Shown: positions 34,915 to 44,215, counted from the stretch's first letter. The stretch: DNA of 64,000 bases from Clostridiales bacterium 38-18 (GCA_001897605.1 MKTL01000006.1:611132-675131), one strand, 5' to 3'. Program-made: numbers and translations. Notes: generated from the sequence alone by a model not told the origin.

Positions 34915-35484
34915 ATGAAATTAACCACAAGAGATTTAACTATGATTCCTTTGTTTACAGCACTTATGTTTGTTGGTGCTAAGGTTAGTATTCCATTTTC
35001 AGCTGTACCAATCACTTTCCAGCTCTTTTTTAGCATTTTTGCTGGTTTACTACTCGGTGCTAGAAACGGTTTTATTTCACAATTATTGTACATTGCCATG
35101 GGACTAATCGGCCTCCCGGTGTTCACATATGGCGGTGGCTTCCAATATATCTTCAACCCGACTTTTGGGTATCTCATTGGCTTTGCATTTTGTTCACTCA
35201 TTTTAGGGTACCTTGCAGAACGCACTTCGAAGTTAACCCTCATTAAGCTCATCGGCATCTCGTTGATTGGCTTTGCATTTACGTACATTTTCGGAAACAT
35301 CTATTTCTATATGATTAAAAATCTATATGTCGGTACACCAATGGCATTATCTGCAATTTTCAAAATTATGGTGCCTTATATGATTAAAGACTTTGTACTT
35401 TTAATTGTTGCTGCATATATCTCTTCGCTCTTGATCCCAAGACTGAAGCAGGCCTGTCTCTATTCTAAAAAGGAACTTGCTTAA
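34915..35484 (+). CDS. bioY: Biotin transporter BioY (ECF S component)
   Basis: 189 residues, six hydrophobic segments. The opening LTTRDLTMIPLFTALMFVGA and the VPITFQLFFSIFAGLLLGAR and GGGFQYIFNPTFGYLIGF segments are characteristic of BioY, the membrane subunit that captures biotin for the energy-coupling-factor module (EcfA/A'/T, not in this window). AGGAG precedes the ATG. Its last base overlaps the bioB start (TTAATGATG), so both are translated from one mRNA driven by the GTTAAC-flanked promoter. Confidence 0.95.
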   Translation: MKLTTRDLTMIPLFTALMFVGAKVSIPFSAVPITFQLFFSIFAGLLLGARNGFISQLLYIAMGLIGLPVFTYGGGFQYIFNPTFGYLIGFAFCSLILGYLAERTSKLTLIKLIGISLIGFAFTYIFGNIYFYMIKNLYVGTPMALSAIFKIMVPYMIKDFVLLIVAAYISSLLIPRLKQACLYSKKELA

Positions 35485-36500
35485 TGATGGCAGAAAAAAA
35501 TAGTATCGCAAATAGAAGTTTTATCCATACTTGTACAACACTTGTGCTCGATGGAAAAGACCTGCCTCTAACAGAACTTGTCAAGCTCTATGAAATTGGT
35601 ATGTCTGATATTGCTTACTTAGATCTCATCTCTGCAGGAGCCAATCAAATCCGCGATCAATACATGGGCAATCATGTGGATCTGTGCACCATTTTAAGTG
35701 CAAAATCGGGAAAATGTTCTGAGGACTGTAAGTATTGTGCACAGTCAGCGCATTATAGCACAACCTGTGATAGTTATGAGCTCCTCAACTACGAAACTAT
35801 TTTAGCTAAGGCTAAGGAAGTGGAAGCGTCAGGCGCACACCGTTTTTCACTTGTAACCAGTGGTCGTTCCATTGCCTCAGAAGGCTTTATAGATGATTTG
35901 GTTTCAGTCTACAGTCGTTTAAAGCAAGATACAAATTTAAAGCTGTGTGCCTCTCATGGTTTGGCGACAAAGTCAGAGCTTGAAAAACTTAAGGCTGCAG
36001 GGGTCTCTATGTACCATCATAATGTTGAAACGGCGTCAGAAAGATACGAGTTCATCTGTAGTACACACAGCTATGAAGATCGACTGGATACGATAAAGAA
36101 CGTTCAAGCAGCGGGATTAGACCTTTGCTGCGGCGGTATTATCGGCATGGGTGAATCCATACAAGAAAGACTTCAAATGGCGATTGAGATCAGAGCACTT
36201 GGCATCAAATCTGTACCAGTTAATGTTTTGATGCCTATAGCTGGTACGCCTATGGAAAATCAAACCGTACTTTCACCAGAAGAAATCTTGTTGACACTTG
36301 CGCTTTACCGCTATGCACTCAAGGATGTCAGTATCCGATATGCGGGTGGTAGAATGGCCTTAAAACACCTTCAACAAAAAGGCTTTGAATCTGGCGTCAA
36401 TGCGGCATTGGTTGGCAACTTCTTAACGACACTCGGTAGCGATGTTGATAGCGATAAACAAATGATACAAAACGCAGGCTTAAACTGCGAACTAATATAA
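35484..36500 (+). CDS. bioB: Biotin synthase BioB
   Basis: 338 residues. A radical-SAM protein with the BioB cluster motif CSEDCKYCAQS (CxxxCxxC, about residue 72-82), plus SLVTSGRSIASEG, the MYHHNVETAS segment and CCGGIIGMGES, all conserved in biotin synthases that insert sulphur into dethiobiotin. No bioA, bioD or bioF is in the window, so the cell may salvage dethiobiotin or carry the other genes elsewhere. Coupled to bioY by a one-base overlap. Confidence 0.95.
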   Translation: MMAEKNSIANRSFIHTCTTLVLDGKDLPLTELVKLYEIGMSDIAYLDLISAGANQIRDQYMGNHVDLCTILSAKSGKCSEDCKYCAQSAHYSTTCDSYELLNYETILAKAKEVEASGAHRFSLVTSGRSIASEGFIDDLVSVYSRLKQDTNLKLCASHGLATKSELEKLKAAGVSMYHHNVETASERYEFICSTHSYEDRLDTIKNVQAAGLDLCCGGIIGMGESIQERLQMAIEIRALGIKSVPVNVLMPIAGTPMENQTVLSPEEILLTLALYRYALKDVSIRYAGGRMALKHLQQKGFESGVNAALVGNFLTTLGSDVDSDKQMIQNAGLNCELI

Positions 36501-36523
36501 TATGTAATAATATAATATAACTA

Positions 36524-36628
36524 AAAACCTCAGTCCTTGATCTATGTTAGGTCTCTCATGCCATCAACCGTTTTTATAAAACAGTCTTGTACATGAAGCA
36601 CCTCTCAATAGGTAATGACTGAGGTTTT
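36524..36628. terminator. Large structured element between bioB and mntH
   Basis: AAAACCTCAGTC and its exact complement GACTGAGGTTTT enclose about 80 bases that contain a second paired set (AGGT...CATG with CATG...ACCT). It lies between convergent genes and is T-rich on both outer ends, so it probably terminates transcription from both sides. Confidence 0.6.
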
Positions 36629-36640
36629 ATTTATCAAAAT

Positions 36641-37891
36641 TTAAATAAAGCTAGCAAATAGCATAATGTTTAATACCGTTAATATCACGCCGATTGCTAT
36701 TAAAACTAATTTTGTAGACAGTGGATTCTTATACTTTCCCATCACCTTTTCAGATGACGTCAGATAGATCTGAAGAAACACTGTGATTGGCAACTGAATG
36801 CTGAGCATCATCTGACTGTAGATAAGCCCCTTAAATGAGTCTTGAATTAAAAAGATAATCAAGGTTGCAATCCCCAAGATGCCGATGACACCAAATTTTG
36901 AATGTATGTCCTCGATGTTATATGGTTCGCCAAACATTCCAGCAAATATTGAACCTCCTGCCATGCCAGCAGTGATCGTAGAGGAAATACCTGAAAATAA
37001 TAAAGCGATGGCAAAGACTAAAGCTGCTCCCGAGCCTGCGAGGGGCTCAAGCATGTTCTTAGCGATCGAAAGCTCTTCTACGTGAATTTTATCTGCAAAG
37101 AAAGTGGTTGCGGCAAGTATAATCATCGCACTGTTAATTGCCCAGCCTACCCCCATTGAAAACAGCGTATCTAAAAACTCAAATGACAATTGCTTTTTGA
37201 TCACACTTTCATCTTGAAGATTCCACTGACGACTTTGAATGATTTCAGAATGTAAAAAAAGGTTATGTGGCATAACGACAGCGCCTAGAACAGACATAAC
37301 GATCGTCATAGAGCCTTCTGGAATGCTAACCGATACCCATCCTGTAGCAGCAGCGCCCCAATTGACATCCACTAGGCTCAGTTCATATAAAAAGGATAGT
37401 CCAATGATAGACACAAATCCAATGATCCACTTCTCAAGCTTAAAATACGAGTTCGATAAGAGCATGTAAACGATCAGGCCAAAAACCATTACTGATCCAA
37501 TCTTAATTGGGACTCTAAAGAGCATGTTTAAGGCAATTGCTCCCCCTAAAATCTCTGCTAAAGCCGTAGAAATTGCCGCCATTATCCCCGTTGAGAGGAT
37601 GACTTTAGACGCCCAAGGCTTTAAATGGCGCGTTGCTGACTCAGATAAACACTCATTGGTGACGATACCAAGATGCGCGACGTTGTGCTGTAAAACGACC
37701 AGCATGATCGTCGATAAGGTTACCATCCACAGGAGCTTATACCCGTAGGTCGAACCTGCTGCGATATTGGATGCCCAGTTACCTGGATCGATAAACCCGA
37801 CGGTAACCAGTAAGCCTGGTCCCATATATTTTAAAACTTCTTTTATTCCAAATTTCTTTTCATGTTGTTTGCTCTTAAGTTCATTAATCAT
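36641..37891 (-). CDS. mntH: Nramp-family Mn2+/metal transporter
   Basis: 416 residues with eleven predicted membrane segments. The Nramp metal-binding motifs are present: GFIDPGNWASNIAAGS in helix 1 and GAVVMPHNLFLHSE in helix 6. These proteins import Mn2+ (also Fe2+) with protons. The upstream region carries a TATAAT followed at once by the palindrome ATTTAGCTAAAT, consistent with repression by an MntR/DtxR-type regulator. The gene is monocistronic and convergent with bioB. Confidence 0.93.
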   Translation of the reverse strand: MINELKSKQHEKKFGIKEVLKYMGPGLLVTVGFIDPGNWASNIAAGSTYGYKLLWMVTLSTIMLVVLQHNVAHLGIVTNECLSESATRHLKPWASKVILSTGIMAAISTALAEILGGAIALNMLFRVPIKIGSVMVFGLIVYMLLSNSYFKLEKWIIGFVSIIGLSFLYELSLVDVNWGAAATGWVSVSIPEGSMTIVMSVLGAVVMPHNLFLHSEIIQSRQWNLQDESVIKKQLSFEFLDTLFSMGVGWAINSAMIILAATTFFADKIHVEELSIAKNMLEPLAGSGAALVFAIALLFSGISSTITAGMAGGSIFAGMFGEPYNIEDIHSKFGVIGILGIATLIIFLIQDSFKGLIYSQMMLSIQLPITVFLQIYLTSSEKVMGKYKNPLSTKLVLIAIGVILTVLNIMLFASFI

Positions 37892-37924
37892 ATTCTGCGT
37901 CCTTTTATGTCGAATCTATATTTG

Positions 37925-37967
37925 ATTTAGCTAAATGAATTATACCACAAACGAGAATCTAGCTTAA
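37925..37967 (-). promoter_or_regulatory. mntH promoter with DtxR/MntR-like palindrome
   Basis: On the minus strand TTAAGC (37967-37962), 17 bases, TATAAT (37944-37939), then the perfect palindrome ATTTAGCTAAAT (37936-37925) just downstream of the -10, an ideal place for a repressor. Confidence 0.6.
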
Positions 37968-37999
37968 TAAAAATCATCTGTCATCGAGTCCTCAGATTT
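37942..37999. repeat. Dispersed intergenic repeat, copy 1
   Basis: Contains TACCACAAACgAGA...AGCTTAATAAAAAT (module B) followed by CATCGAGTCCTCAGATTT (module A). Both modules recur near 44.3 kb in the opposite order. Module B includes the mntH promoter. Confidence 0.75.
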
Positions 38000-38027
38000 C
38001 ACATCATTTTCTTTGCTGATATATAAA

Positions 38028-38059
38028 AAGCTGATAGAATAAAAATCTTCTATCAGCTT
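38028..38059 (-). terminator. Hairpin terminator of the ABC-2 operon
   Basis: AAGCTGATAGAA and its exact complement (12-bp stem, 8-base loop), followed on the minus strand by TTTTTATATATC, 33 bases past the last gene of the operon. Confidence 0.88.
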
Positions 38060-38091
38060 ATAAATTTATCATACTCAAGATTAGTTCTATG

Positions 38092-39264
38092 TTAGCCAAT
38101 CTTCTCAAGCGATTTACGCTTACCTACCACTAAAGCAATCATTATAAATGCAAGTGCAAATCCACCTTCTATTAGTAAAATGCTGTACAGCTCCGACAGA
38201 TGTCCATTTGAAAAATTCGTTAGATCACCGATCATGAGATTGCCTTTTACGTACCAATACGTTGGGAAGAAACTGGCAACTTTTAAAACACTCTCACCTA
38301 AAAATGCCTGTGGTACAAATACACCACTGATAAAGCAAGCGGATAATGTAACGATTCCAGCGATCGCTGAAAGCGCTTGCTTCCCTTTTACCAAGTTCCC
38401 AATCAGGAAGCTAAGTCCTAAAATGCTTAAGCCGAAGATAAATGAATTAATCATAAAGTAGATGGTGTTAAGCTTAAAAACATTTCTAAAGTCCATCACA
38501 AAACTAACTAAAAGTAAGAGTATCCAAACGATTAATGCAAATACACCATTTGATGCGAGAAGCTGTAGACTGTTTGAATAGCCAGTTACTGGACTACAGG
38601 TATTTCTCATTTTAAGGTCTTTCCTGCCAAACACCAACATGATCGTTGCAACACCCATGATGACGATGTACATATATGAGTAGGCCATGTAGTTAAAGAA
38701 GAACGGCATGAGATCGCCTTCTATACCTTGCTTAGCCTGTTCTGCCATATGCACAACTGTGTCATTTGATGCAAGAGCTGCCACTTTAGAAGCGAGATCC
38801 GCCTCAGATAGCTCAGGATAGCCTAGCTTTGTTGCAGATAGTAATCTTAGAAACTGATTGATATGGTTTTGTGCTTGAATGGTTTCTGGCGCGTCTGGGA
38901 TGGTCATAACATCAAGCGGTACCATTTCACCCTTTTCAGAGATTTGACCAAAATCCGAAGGAATTCTAACGATCATATAGACGGCTCTAAAATATAGGGC
39001 ATCTTGTATGCTCTCTTCAGTATCTTCCAGCTCTACGATATTGGCAACCTCACTGAGGGAGTTGATGAAGCTCTTCGTAAGAGGTGTCTCTGTCTCGTTA
39101 AAAACTGCGACGTTGATTTTTGTATCCGAAAAGTTCTCAGGCCCGCCAGACAAGACTTCTATTCGAGTAGCAATAACAGAAACCATTATAAAAACCAACA
39201 TATAGATTAAAAAGGTTGGAATATTCTTTTTCAGGATTTTCATAGATACTTTAAAGACTGGCAT
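38092..39264 (-). CDS. ABC-2 type permease (second subunit)
   Basis: 390 residues. One N-terminal membrane segment, a long extracytoplasmic region (about residues 35-190), then five segments near the C-terminus (YIVIMGVATIMLVFG to GFALAFIMIALVVG), the ABC2_membrane_3 / YhgE-like arrangement. The start overlaps the upstream permease gene by 14 bases. With the partner permease and the ATPase it probably forms an exporter; the nearby two-component system suggests a cell-envelope or antibiotic stress role. Confidence 0.88.
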   Translation of the reverse strand: MPVFKVSMKILKKNIPTFLIYMLVFIMVSVIATRIEVLSGGPENFSDTKINVAVFNETETPLTKSFINSLSEVANIVELEDTEESIQDALYFRAVYMIVRIPSDFGQISEKGEMVPLDVMTIPDAPETIQAQNHINQFLRLLSATKLGYPELSEADLASKVAALASNDTVVHMAEQAKQGIEGDLMPFFFNYMAYSYMYIVIMGVATIMLVFGRKDLKMRNTCSPVTGYSNSLQLLASNGVFALIVWILLLLVSFVMDFRNVFKLNTIYFMINSFIFGLSILGLSFLIGNLVKGKQALSAIAGIVTLSACFISGVFVPQAFLGESVLKVASFFPTYWYVKGNLMIGDLTNFSNGHLSELYSILLIEGGFALAFIMIALVVGKRKSLEKIG

Positions 39265-40387
39265 ATTTTCGCCTCCTTATGATGAAGTACGTCGCCACAC
39301 CAAATACAACGGTATAAGCCATAATACTCAATAAACTCGACCAGTAAGGCGCCATAGAATCATAATAGTAGATGCTATAAAGGGCATCTGACAAGAGATT
39401 GGCAGGGTTTAGCTTTGCAACGATTGGAGCATTTTGTGCGATATAGTACTTTGTCTCAGCGATCATCATCCCCGCTAAAAACGCACCTGTCATAGAAACC
39501 AAAAGGACGACTCCTATTTTAATGCCTTCGCTCTTCTTAAATATCGAAGAAACAAATGCACCAAATGCAACGCCTAGCATACTGCCAAATAGGATCACTA
39601 GCACAATATAGCCCAAGCTGTCACCAAACTGGATGCCAAGGCCAAATATAATGTATAAAAGAAGAATCATCAAACCTGCAAAGTGAACGGTCATCGAAGC
39701 AAATGTCGATGCCATGAATAGCTTCATCTTGTGAACAGGTGGTAAATTCATACGCGCAGCGGTTGGCGAAAGGTTCGCTTGTATGCGATTGACTTCCTCA
39801 AGACCATATAGGCTGCCATAAAGGCACGACATAGCGATTAATCCATAAAAGTAGATTTGCATCCCACTGATGTCTTTGTCGGTAATTGGTAGCTGATTAA
39901 GAAAAACTTGATCCTGATTGAGCTTTGCAATCACAGCTTCTATGTTTTCGGGATGTGTCATATAAACACCCTCTATCAGCTTGGCGCTTTGCTCGTATTG
40001 TTCTAAAAAGTTCTTGAGGATGCTCTGATTGAGTCCTGATTTAAAGACGACGAGTTCATTGGGTTCTCCAGGAATGATCGCCCCTGATACGGCTTTATCA
40101 TCGATGAGTTTAAGTGCACCCGCTCTGTCTGTGAAGGTTACCTCAAAGAGTGCGCCCTCTCCCTGTGAAAGGGTCTGTAGCGTTTTAATCAACGCTTCCT
40201 GTGAAGGCGTCGCCACGTCCTCCACCACCGCTACTGGAATTGCACTAAAGGAAGTCGCTTGACCGATGCCACCCAGTGCTACTTTGAAAAAAGTCGCCAG
40301 TATAATCGGAAAAAGAATCGTCCAAAACACCAGTGTGCGTTCCCTCAGTAAAGTTTTAATTCGATATTTATAGAGATGTAAAAACAT
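39251..40387 (-). CDS. ABC-2 type permease (first subunit)
   Basis: 378 residues with the same topology as its neighbour: one N-terminal helix (LVFWTILFPIILATFFKVALG), a large outside loop, then five helices in the C-terminal half (IYFYGLIAMSCLYGSLYG to MAYTVVFGVATYFIIRRR). It belongs to the ABC-2 permeases that pair with DrrA-like ATPases. It lies nine bases after the ATPase gene. Together with the overlap to the next gene this makes a three-gene operon. Confidence 0.88.
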   Translation of the reverse strand: MFLHLYKYRIKTLLRERTLVFWTILFPIILATFFKVALGGIGQATSFSAIPVAVVEDVATPSQEALIKTLQTLSQGEGALFEVTFTDRAGALKLIDDKAVSGAIIPGEPNELVVFKSGLNQSILKNFLEQYEQSAKLIEGVYMTHPENIEAVIAKLNQDQVFLNQLPITDKDISGMQIYFYGLIAMSCLYGSLYGLEEVNRIQANLSPTAARMNLPPVHKMKLFMASTFASMTVHFAGLMILLLYIIFGLGIQFGDSLGYIVLVILFGSMLGVAFGAFVSSIFKKSEGIKIGVVLLVSMTGAFLAGMMIAETKYYIAQNAPIVAKLNPANLLSDALYSIYYYDSMAPYWSSLLSIMAYTVVFGVATYFIIRRRKYASL

Positions 40388-40396
40388 AATTGCCTC

Positions 40397-41329
40397 CTAA
40401 TCTCTCAGCTCTTTGCCAGTAATTTCAAGGAAAACGTCATTGAGTGTCGGTAGCTCAGAGTAGATTTTACCGTAGCTAAGTTGCTCGCGTTTTAAGGTTT
40501 CAAGCACATTTTCAAGATTGTTTTTGCCACCAGCTGACCTTATGACGATTTGATTGCCAGAGTTTTCAACGCCGATGATGTTTGGTAAAGCTGTAATTGC
40601 TTCGATCTGGCTTGGCGTTGGATGATACGCTTCAACGGTGATCTTCTCGCCGACTGAAATCATGTTTTTAAGCTGTTCCTTCGTGCCAGTAGCCACCACT
40701 CTACCCTTATCAAGAATCATAATTCGCGTACAGATCTGCTCGACTTCTTCCATATAGTGCGAGGTATAGATAATGGTTGCGCCTCTTCTGTTGAGCTCTT
40801 GGATGCCCTCTAGGATTTTGTTTCTACTTTGTGGATCGACGGCAACTGTCGGTTCATCTAGTATGATGAGCTTTGGCTGATGTGCAATGCCGCAAGCGAT
40901 GTTCAGTCGTCTTAAAAGACCGCCACTGAGCTTTTTCGGATAAAACCTTTTATAGTCTTCGAGTCCGACGAAATCGATGGCTTCTTCTACAAGTGTCTTA
41001 CGTTTAGCTTTGTCGCTTACGTAAAGGCCACAGAAGTAATCGATGTTTTCATAAACGGTTAACTCATCAAATACAGCGACGTTTTGAAGCACGATACCGA
41101 TGTTGCGTTTTAAGTCGTAGGCTTCAGGTGTCATGGATTTCCCAAACAGCTCTATTTCGCCCTTGTCGTATTTGAGTAACGATAATAAACAGTTGATGGT
41201 CGTCGTTTTGCCAGAGCCATTTGGGCCAAGCAAACCGAAGATTTCACCTTCTTTTACATCAAAGTTGAGATGGTCGATAGCGACCAAATCGCCGTAGCGT
41301 TTAACCAGTTGATTGACTTTAACGATCAT
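40397..41329 (-). CDS. ABC transporter ATP-binding protein (DrrA/CcmA type)
   Basis: 310 residues. Walker A GPNGSGKTTT, signature LSGGLLRRL, Walker B LIILDEPTVAVDP and the switch His in YTSHYMEEVEQIC are all present, followed by the C-terminal extension usual in DrrA-like exporters. It energises the two ABC-2 permeases encoded downstream. The start has AGGAGG at a good distance. A divergent promoter region with TGTCACC repeats separates it from the histidine kinase gene. Confidence 0.92.
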   Translation of the reverse strand: MIVKVNQLVKRYGDLVAIDHLNFDVKEGEIFGLLGPNGSGKTTTINCLLSLLKYDKGEIELFGKSMTPEAYDLKRNIGIVLQNVAVFDELTVYENIDYFCGLYVSDKAKRKTLVEEAIDFVGLEDYKRFYPKKLSGGLLRRLNIACGIAHQPKLIILDEPTVAVDPQSRNKILEGIQELNRRGATIIYTSHYMEEVEQICTRIMILDKGRVVATGTKEQLKNMISVGEKITVEAYHPTPSQIEAITALPNIIGVENSGNQIVIRSAGGKNNLENVLETLKREQLSYGKIYSELPTLNDVFLEITGKELRD

Positions 41330-41483
41330 ATTTTCCTCCTATAATATAATGGATCATTATTTATGAGTTGATTAGAATATCTTTACTTATAGATTTAAGT
41401 TTTTCATCAGTTTCTATTATTTGCTAGAATGTTGAAAGTTGACTAGATGAAACCTTTAAATCGTTTTTTCCTAGGTTACTTTT

Positions 41484-41589
41484 ATTATAGCGATAAAATC
41501 TCAAGCTGTTCAGTGTCACCCATCATGAATCCTGATGACATTTGTCACCTTGTCACCTTTCATTTGTTACTGTAAACTGAATCTATAAT
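41484..41589. promoter_or_regulatory. Divergent promoter region with TGTCACC repeats
   Basis: Between the ABC operon and the kinase gene lie three direct TGTCACC copies (41514, 41543, 41551) and TGACA (41536), making the inverted pair TGACAttTGTCA. A TATAAT sits at 41584-41589 for the kinase transcript, and a minus-strand TATAAT at 41489-41484 (with TGAACA 17 bases away) serves the ABC operon. Response-regulator binding is likely. Confidence 0.6.
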
Positions 41590-41609
41590 GTTTCTATAGG
41601 AGGCCACTT

Positions 41610-42719
41610 TTGTCGATTAGGAAACTACCTGCATTCGCTGTCATTATACTGACCGTCATCACGATACAACTGAGTTTACCCAGTCATACGACTGCGGTTT
41701 TACCCTTTATCATATGTGCCATAACGACCGGTATCATTTTATACTTTGATGCGCTTTGGATCAGTCGGATTGCGCTGGGATTTTACGTTCTACTCAGCCT
41801 CTATCAGCACGACTATCTGTTTTTTCTACCGATTCTAGGCTACAGTCACTATCGACTGAAGGCACCGTTTGATGTTGGCATCCTGTTACTTCCTGTATTT
41901 AGCTATGCACTCAATGTACAGTTTGATACGTCCAGCTTCGTCCTCATTGGATTAACGCTTATGGCAATCGTTATCAAGCATCAAGCGTTAAGCTATGACC
42001 ACGTCAGAGAAAAGCTACATATGCAAAGCGATAATATGCGAGAGCTATCCCTATCGCTACTTGAGCAAAACAGGCAGCTTCTAGAGCATCAGGACGAGTC
42101 GGTTCACCTCGCAACACTTGACGAGCGCAATCGAATTGCAAGGGAGATACACGACCACGTTGGACATCAGCTAACCCGTGTGCTTCTGCAAATAGGCGCA
42201 CAGCTCACAGTGAATAAGGAAGATCCAGCACTGCTTTCGATGAAAGCCTCGCTAGACAACGCCATGGACAGCCTTAGAAACAGCGTCCACGATCTGCACG
42301 ATACTTCTCTTGATCTAGAGAGTCAATTGAAGGGCATCACCAGCGACTTTGACTTTTGTCCGATTCGATTAACGCTTCATCTATCCGATACACCATCGGC
42401 TAAGCTCAGTTATGCCATACTCGCAATCGTCAAAGAGGGTTTATCCAACATCATCAAGCACACGAAGGCTTCTAAAGCAAGTGTTTCACTCATTGAGCAT
42501 CCCAGCTTTTATCAGCTGATTATATTTAACGATACCCATGAGCAGGATCAATCCTACTCAATGAACAACCAGTCGATTCTTTCTCCAGACGAACTGGTTC
42601 AGAATACTTCCGGTATCGGGCTTAAGAACATCGAACAGCGTGTCGCAGATCTAGGCGGTCGCTTTTTAATCCGTACGCAGACAGGCTATGAGCTTTTTAT
42701 CACCTTTCCAAAATCCTAA
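41610..42719 (+). CDS. Sensor histidine kinase (HisKA_3, LiaS/NarX type)
   Basis: 369 residues with a TTG start six bases after GGAGG. Five to six N-terminal membrane segments (residues about 8-130) are followed by a coiled coil, the HisKA_3 box with the phosphoacceptor His (ERNRIAREIHDHVGHQL), and a HATPase domain with the N box VKEGLSNIIKH and G boxes GIGLKNIEQRV. It has almost no extracytoplasmic domain, as in intramembrane-sensing kinases of cell-envelope stress systems. It is followed 12 bases later by the regulator gene. Confidence 0.92.
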   Translation: MSIRKLPAFAVIILTVITIQLSLPSHTTAVLPFIICAITTGIILYFDALWISRIALGFYVLLSLYQHDYLFFLPILGYSHYRLKAPFDVGILLLPVFSYALNVQFDTSSFVLIGLTLMAIVIKHQALSYDHVREKLHMQSDNMRELSLSLLEQNRQLLEHQDESVHLATLDERNRIAREIHDHVGHQLTRVLLQIGAQLTVNKEDPALLSMKASLDNAMDSLRNSVHDLHDTSLDLESQLKGITSDFDFCPIRLTLHLSDTPSAKLSYAILAIVKEGLSNIIKHTKASKASVSLIEHPSFYQLIIFNDTHEQDQSYSMNNQSILSPDELVQNTSGIGLKNIEQRVADLGGRFLIRTQTGYELFITFPKS

Positions 42720-42731
42720 AAGGAGGCACCT

Positions 42732-43358
42732 ATGAGAATCCTACTCGTCGATGACGATCCTATCGTATGTATGTCACTTAAAACGATTATAGAAGCTGAT
42801 CCAGACCTCACCATCGTCGCTACTGGTACAAATGGTATGGAGGCGATCGCACTTTATAAGCAGCACCAGCCAGATATTCTGTTAATGGACATTCGCATGC
42901 CAGAGATGACGGGGATTGAGGCGGCAGAGTCACTGTTAAGTGACGACGCTGCTGCCAAAATTCTGTTTCTTACCACCTTCTCAGATGACGAATATATCAT
43001 AAAAGCACTCCGGATCGGTGCGAAGGGCTATCTACTGAAACAGCATTTTGACAGCATCGTACCGTCTGTTAAAACGGTGTTATCGGGGCAAAATGTGTAC
43101 GGGGATGAGATTATGACCAGACTGCCTGAGATGATGTCGCGCCCACAGACGGTGTCTGCCGCCACAATCGGGCTGAGTGAAAAAGAGTTACAGATCGTAG
43201 AAAAAGTATCAGAAGGGCTGTCTAATAAAGAAATTTCAGATACACTATACCTCAGCGAGGGCACTGTCAGAAACTATATCAGTACCATACTTGAAAAGCT
43301 AGAGCTAAGAGATCGGACACAGCTAGCGATCTATTATTATAAGCATCTAAGACCTTAA
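42732..43358 (+). CDS. NarL/LuxR-family response regulator
   Basis: 208 residues. The receiver has LLVDDDPIVCMSL, phosphorylatable Asp in DILLMDIRMPEM and the LTTF and KGYLLK switch segments; the C-terminal LuxR HTH reads LSEKELQIVEKVSEGLSNKEISDTLYLSEGTVRNY. It is the partner of the kinase just upstream and probably controls the divergent ABC-2 exporter operon. AGGAGG precedes the ATG. Confidence 0.93.
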   Translation: MRILLVDDDPIVCMSLKTIIEADPDLTIVATGTNGMEAIALYKQHQPDILLMDIRMPEMTGIEAAESLLSDDAAAKILFLTTFSDDEYIIKALRIGAKGYLLKQHFDSIVPSVKTVLSGQNVYGDEIMTRLPEMMSRPQTVSAATIGLSEKELQIVEKVSEGLSNKEISDTLYLSEGTVRNYISTILEKLELRDRTQLAIYYYKHLRP

Positions 43359-43390
43359 ACACTCTGTCTAACTAAGCCTAATAACAAACA

Positions 43391-43446
43391 AAATCCTGCA
43401 ACACGCCAAAGAATGATTTAATCTCACTTGGCCAGTTGCAGGATTT
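43391..43446. terminator. Bidirectional terminator after the response regulator
   Basis: AAATCCTGCAAC pairs with GTTGCAGGATTT over a 32-base loop that itself holds GCCAA/TTGGC; T5 follows on the plus strand. It separates the regulator gene from the convergent gene at 43508. Confidence 0.8.
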
Positions 43447-43507
43447 TTATTTTTAAAAGAAGAAAAAACGACTGCATTCTTTTTCAAGAAATACAATTGG
43501 TTATTGG

Positions 43508-43885
43508 TTACACCACAAAGGTAAACGCAGCACAGATGACTGCCATTACCAAATATACAATTACTTGCATCAGATTAAATGGATAGAGATGCACTGGATT
43601 TTCAGTATCATAATAGACCTTATGCTTGTCGCCTTTTTTAAAGGAAAGCGGCACCTGAATCTTATTTTCTGATACGTAATTTCTACCTTCTACGGTATAT
43701 TTCAGTGTAGCACGCTTAACGTTACCTCTTCGAACGAAAGCTGGTCGAGAAGTTTCTGTTTCCAAAATCTCACCTGTTGTTGTGCCCGTGTGAGAAGCCT
43801 TACTTTTAAACCATACCACTTGGTAAAGCGCAAATACCGCTAGACCTGCAGCCAATGTCAATAAGAGCATATCCTTTGTACTCAT
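43508..43885 (-). CDS. DUF3592-like membrane protein
   Basis: 125 residues. An N-terminal membrane segment (LLTLAAGLAVFALYQVVWF), a beta-rich loop with KYTVEGRNYVSENKIQVPLSFKKGDKHKVYYDTENP, and a C-terminal membrane segment (MQVIVYLVMAVICAAFTFV). This matches the general DUF3592 plan. It follows the 106-residue membrane gene by nine bases and probably shares its transcript. Function unknown. Confidence 0.72.
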   Translation of the reverse strand: MSTKDMLLLTLAAGLAVFALYQVVWFKSKASHTGTTTGEILETETSRPAFVRRGNVKRATLKYTVEGRNYVSENKIQVPLSFKKGDKHKVYYDTENPVHLYPFNLMQVIVYLVMAVICAAFTFVV

Positions 43886-43894
43886 AATTACCCC

Positions 43895-44215
43895 TTATAA
43901 AAAATTAATGAACGCAACAATCGTAAATACGACGCCAGATATCCCCCAGTGCGCGTATCGATTGATGGTTTTTTCGTGATAAGCCTCACGATAAGCATAG
44001 GATAAATGGTGATAAACAGCATCTTCATCCGCTTTTTGATCGCCTCTTTTATGGCTTAACCAAAAGAGACAACCATTCCCTAACATAAATGGTATAAGAA
44101 AAGTGCCAGTATGTAAATAATAATCCAATAAATAAGTTATACCAAGTCCAATCCCAATGATCACACTGGACTTAAGCACGAACTTAAAGAAATGAAAAAG
44201 CGACCTTTTAAGCAT
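43895..44215 (-). CDS. Small membrane protein of unknown function
   Basis: 106 residues with three hydrophobic stretches (SSVIIGIGLGITYLLDYYL, GTFLIPFMLGNGCLFWL, WGISGVVFTIVAFINFL). No motif recognised. GGTGG lies before the ATG. On the minus strand the repeat copy about 100 bases upstream contains a promoter-like TTAAGC-N17-TAAAAT, so this gene heads its operon. Confidence 0.65.
   Translation of the reverse strand: MLKRSLFHFFKFVLKSSVIIGIGLGITYLLDYYLHTGTFLIPFMLGNGCLFWLSHKRGDQKADEDAVYHHLSYAYREAYHEKTINRYAHWGISGVVFTIVAFINFL

Noticed and set aside
42004-42201. Minus-strand ORF inside the histidine kinase gene
   Set aside because: Fully inside a recognised gene, with no ribosome binding site or family features; an antisense shadow.
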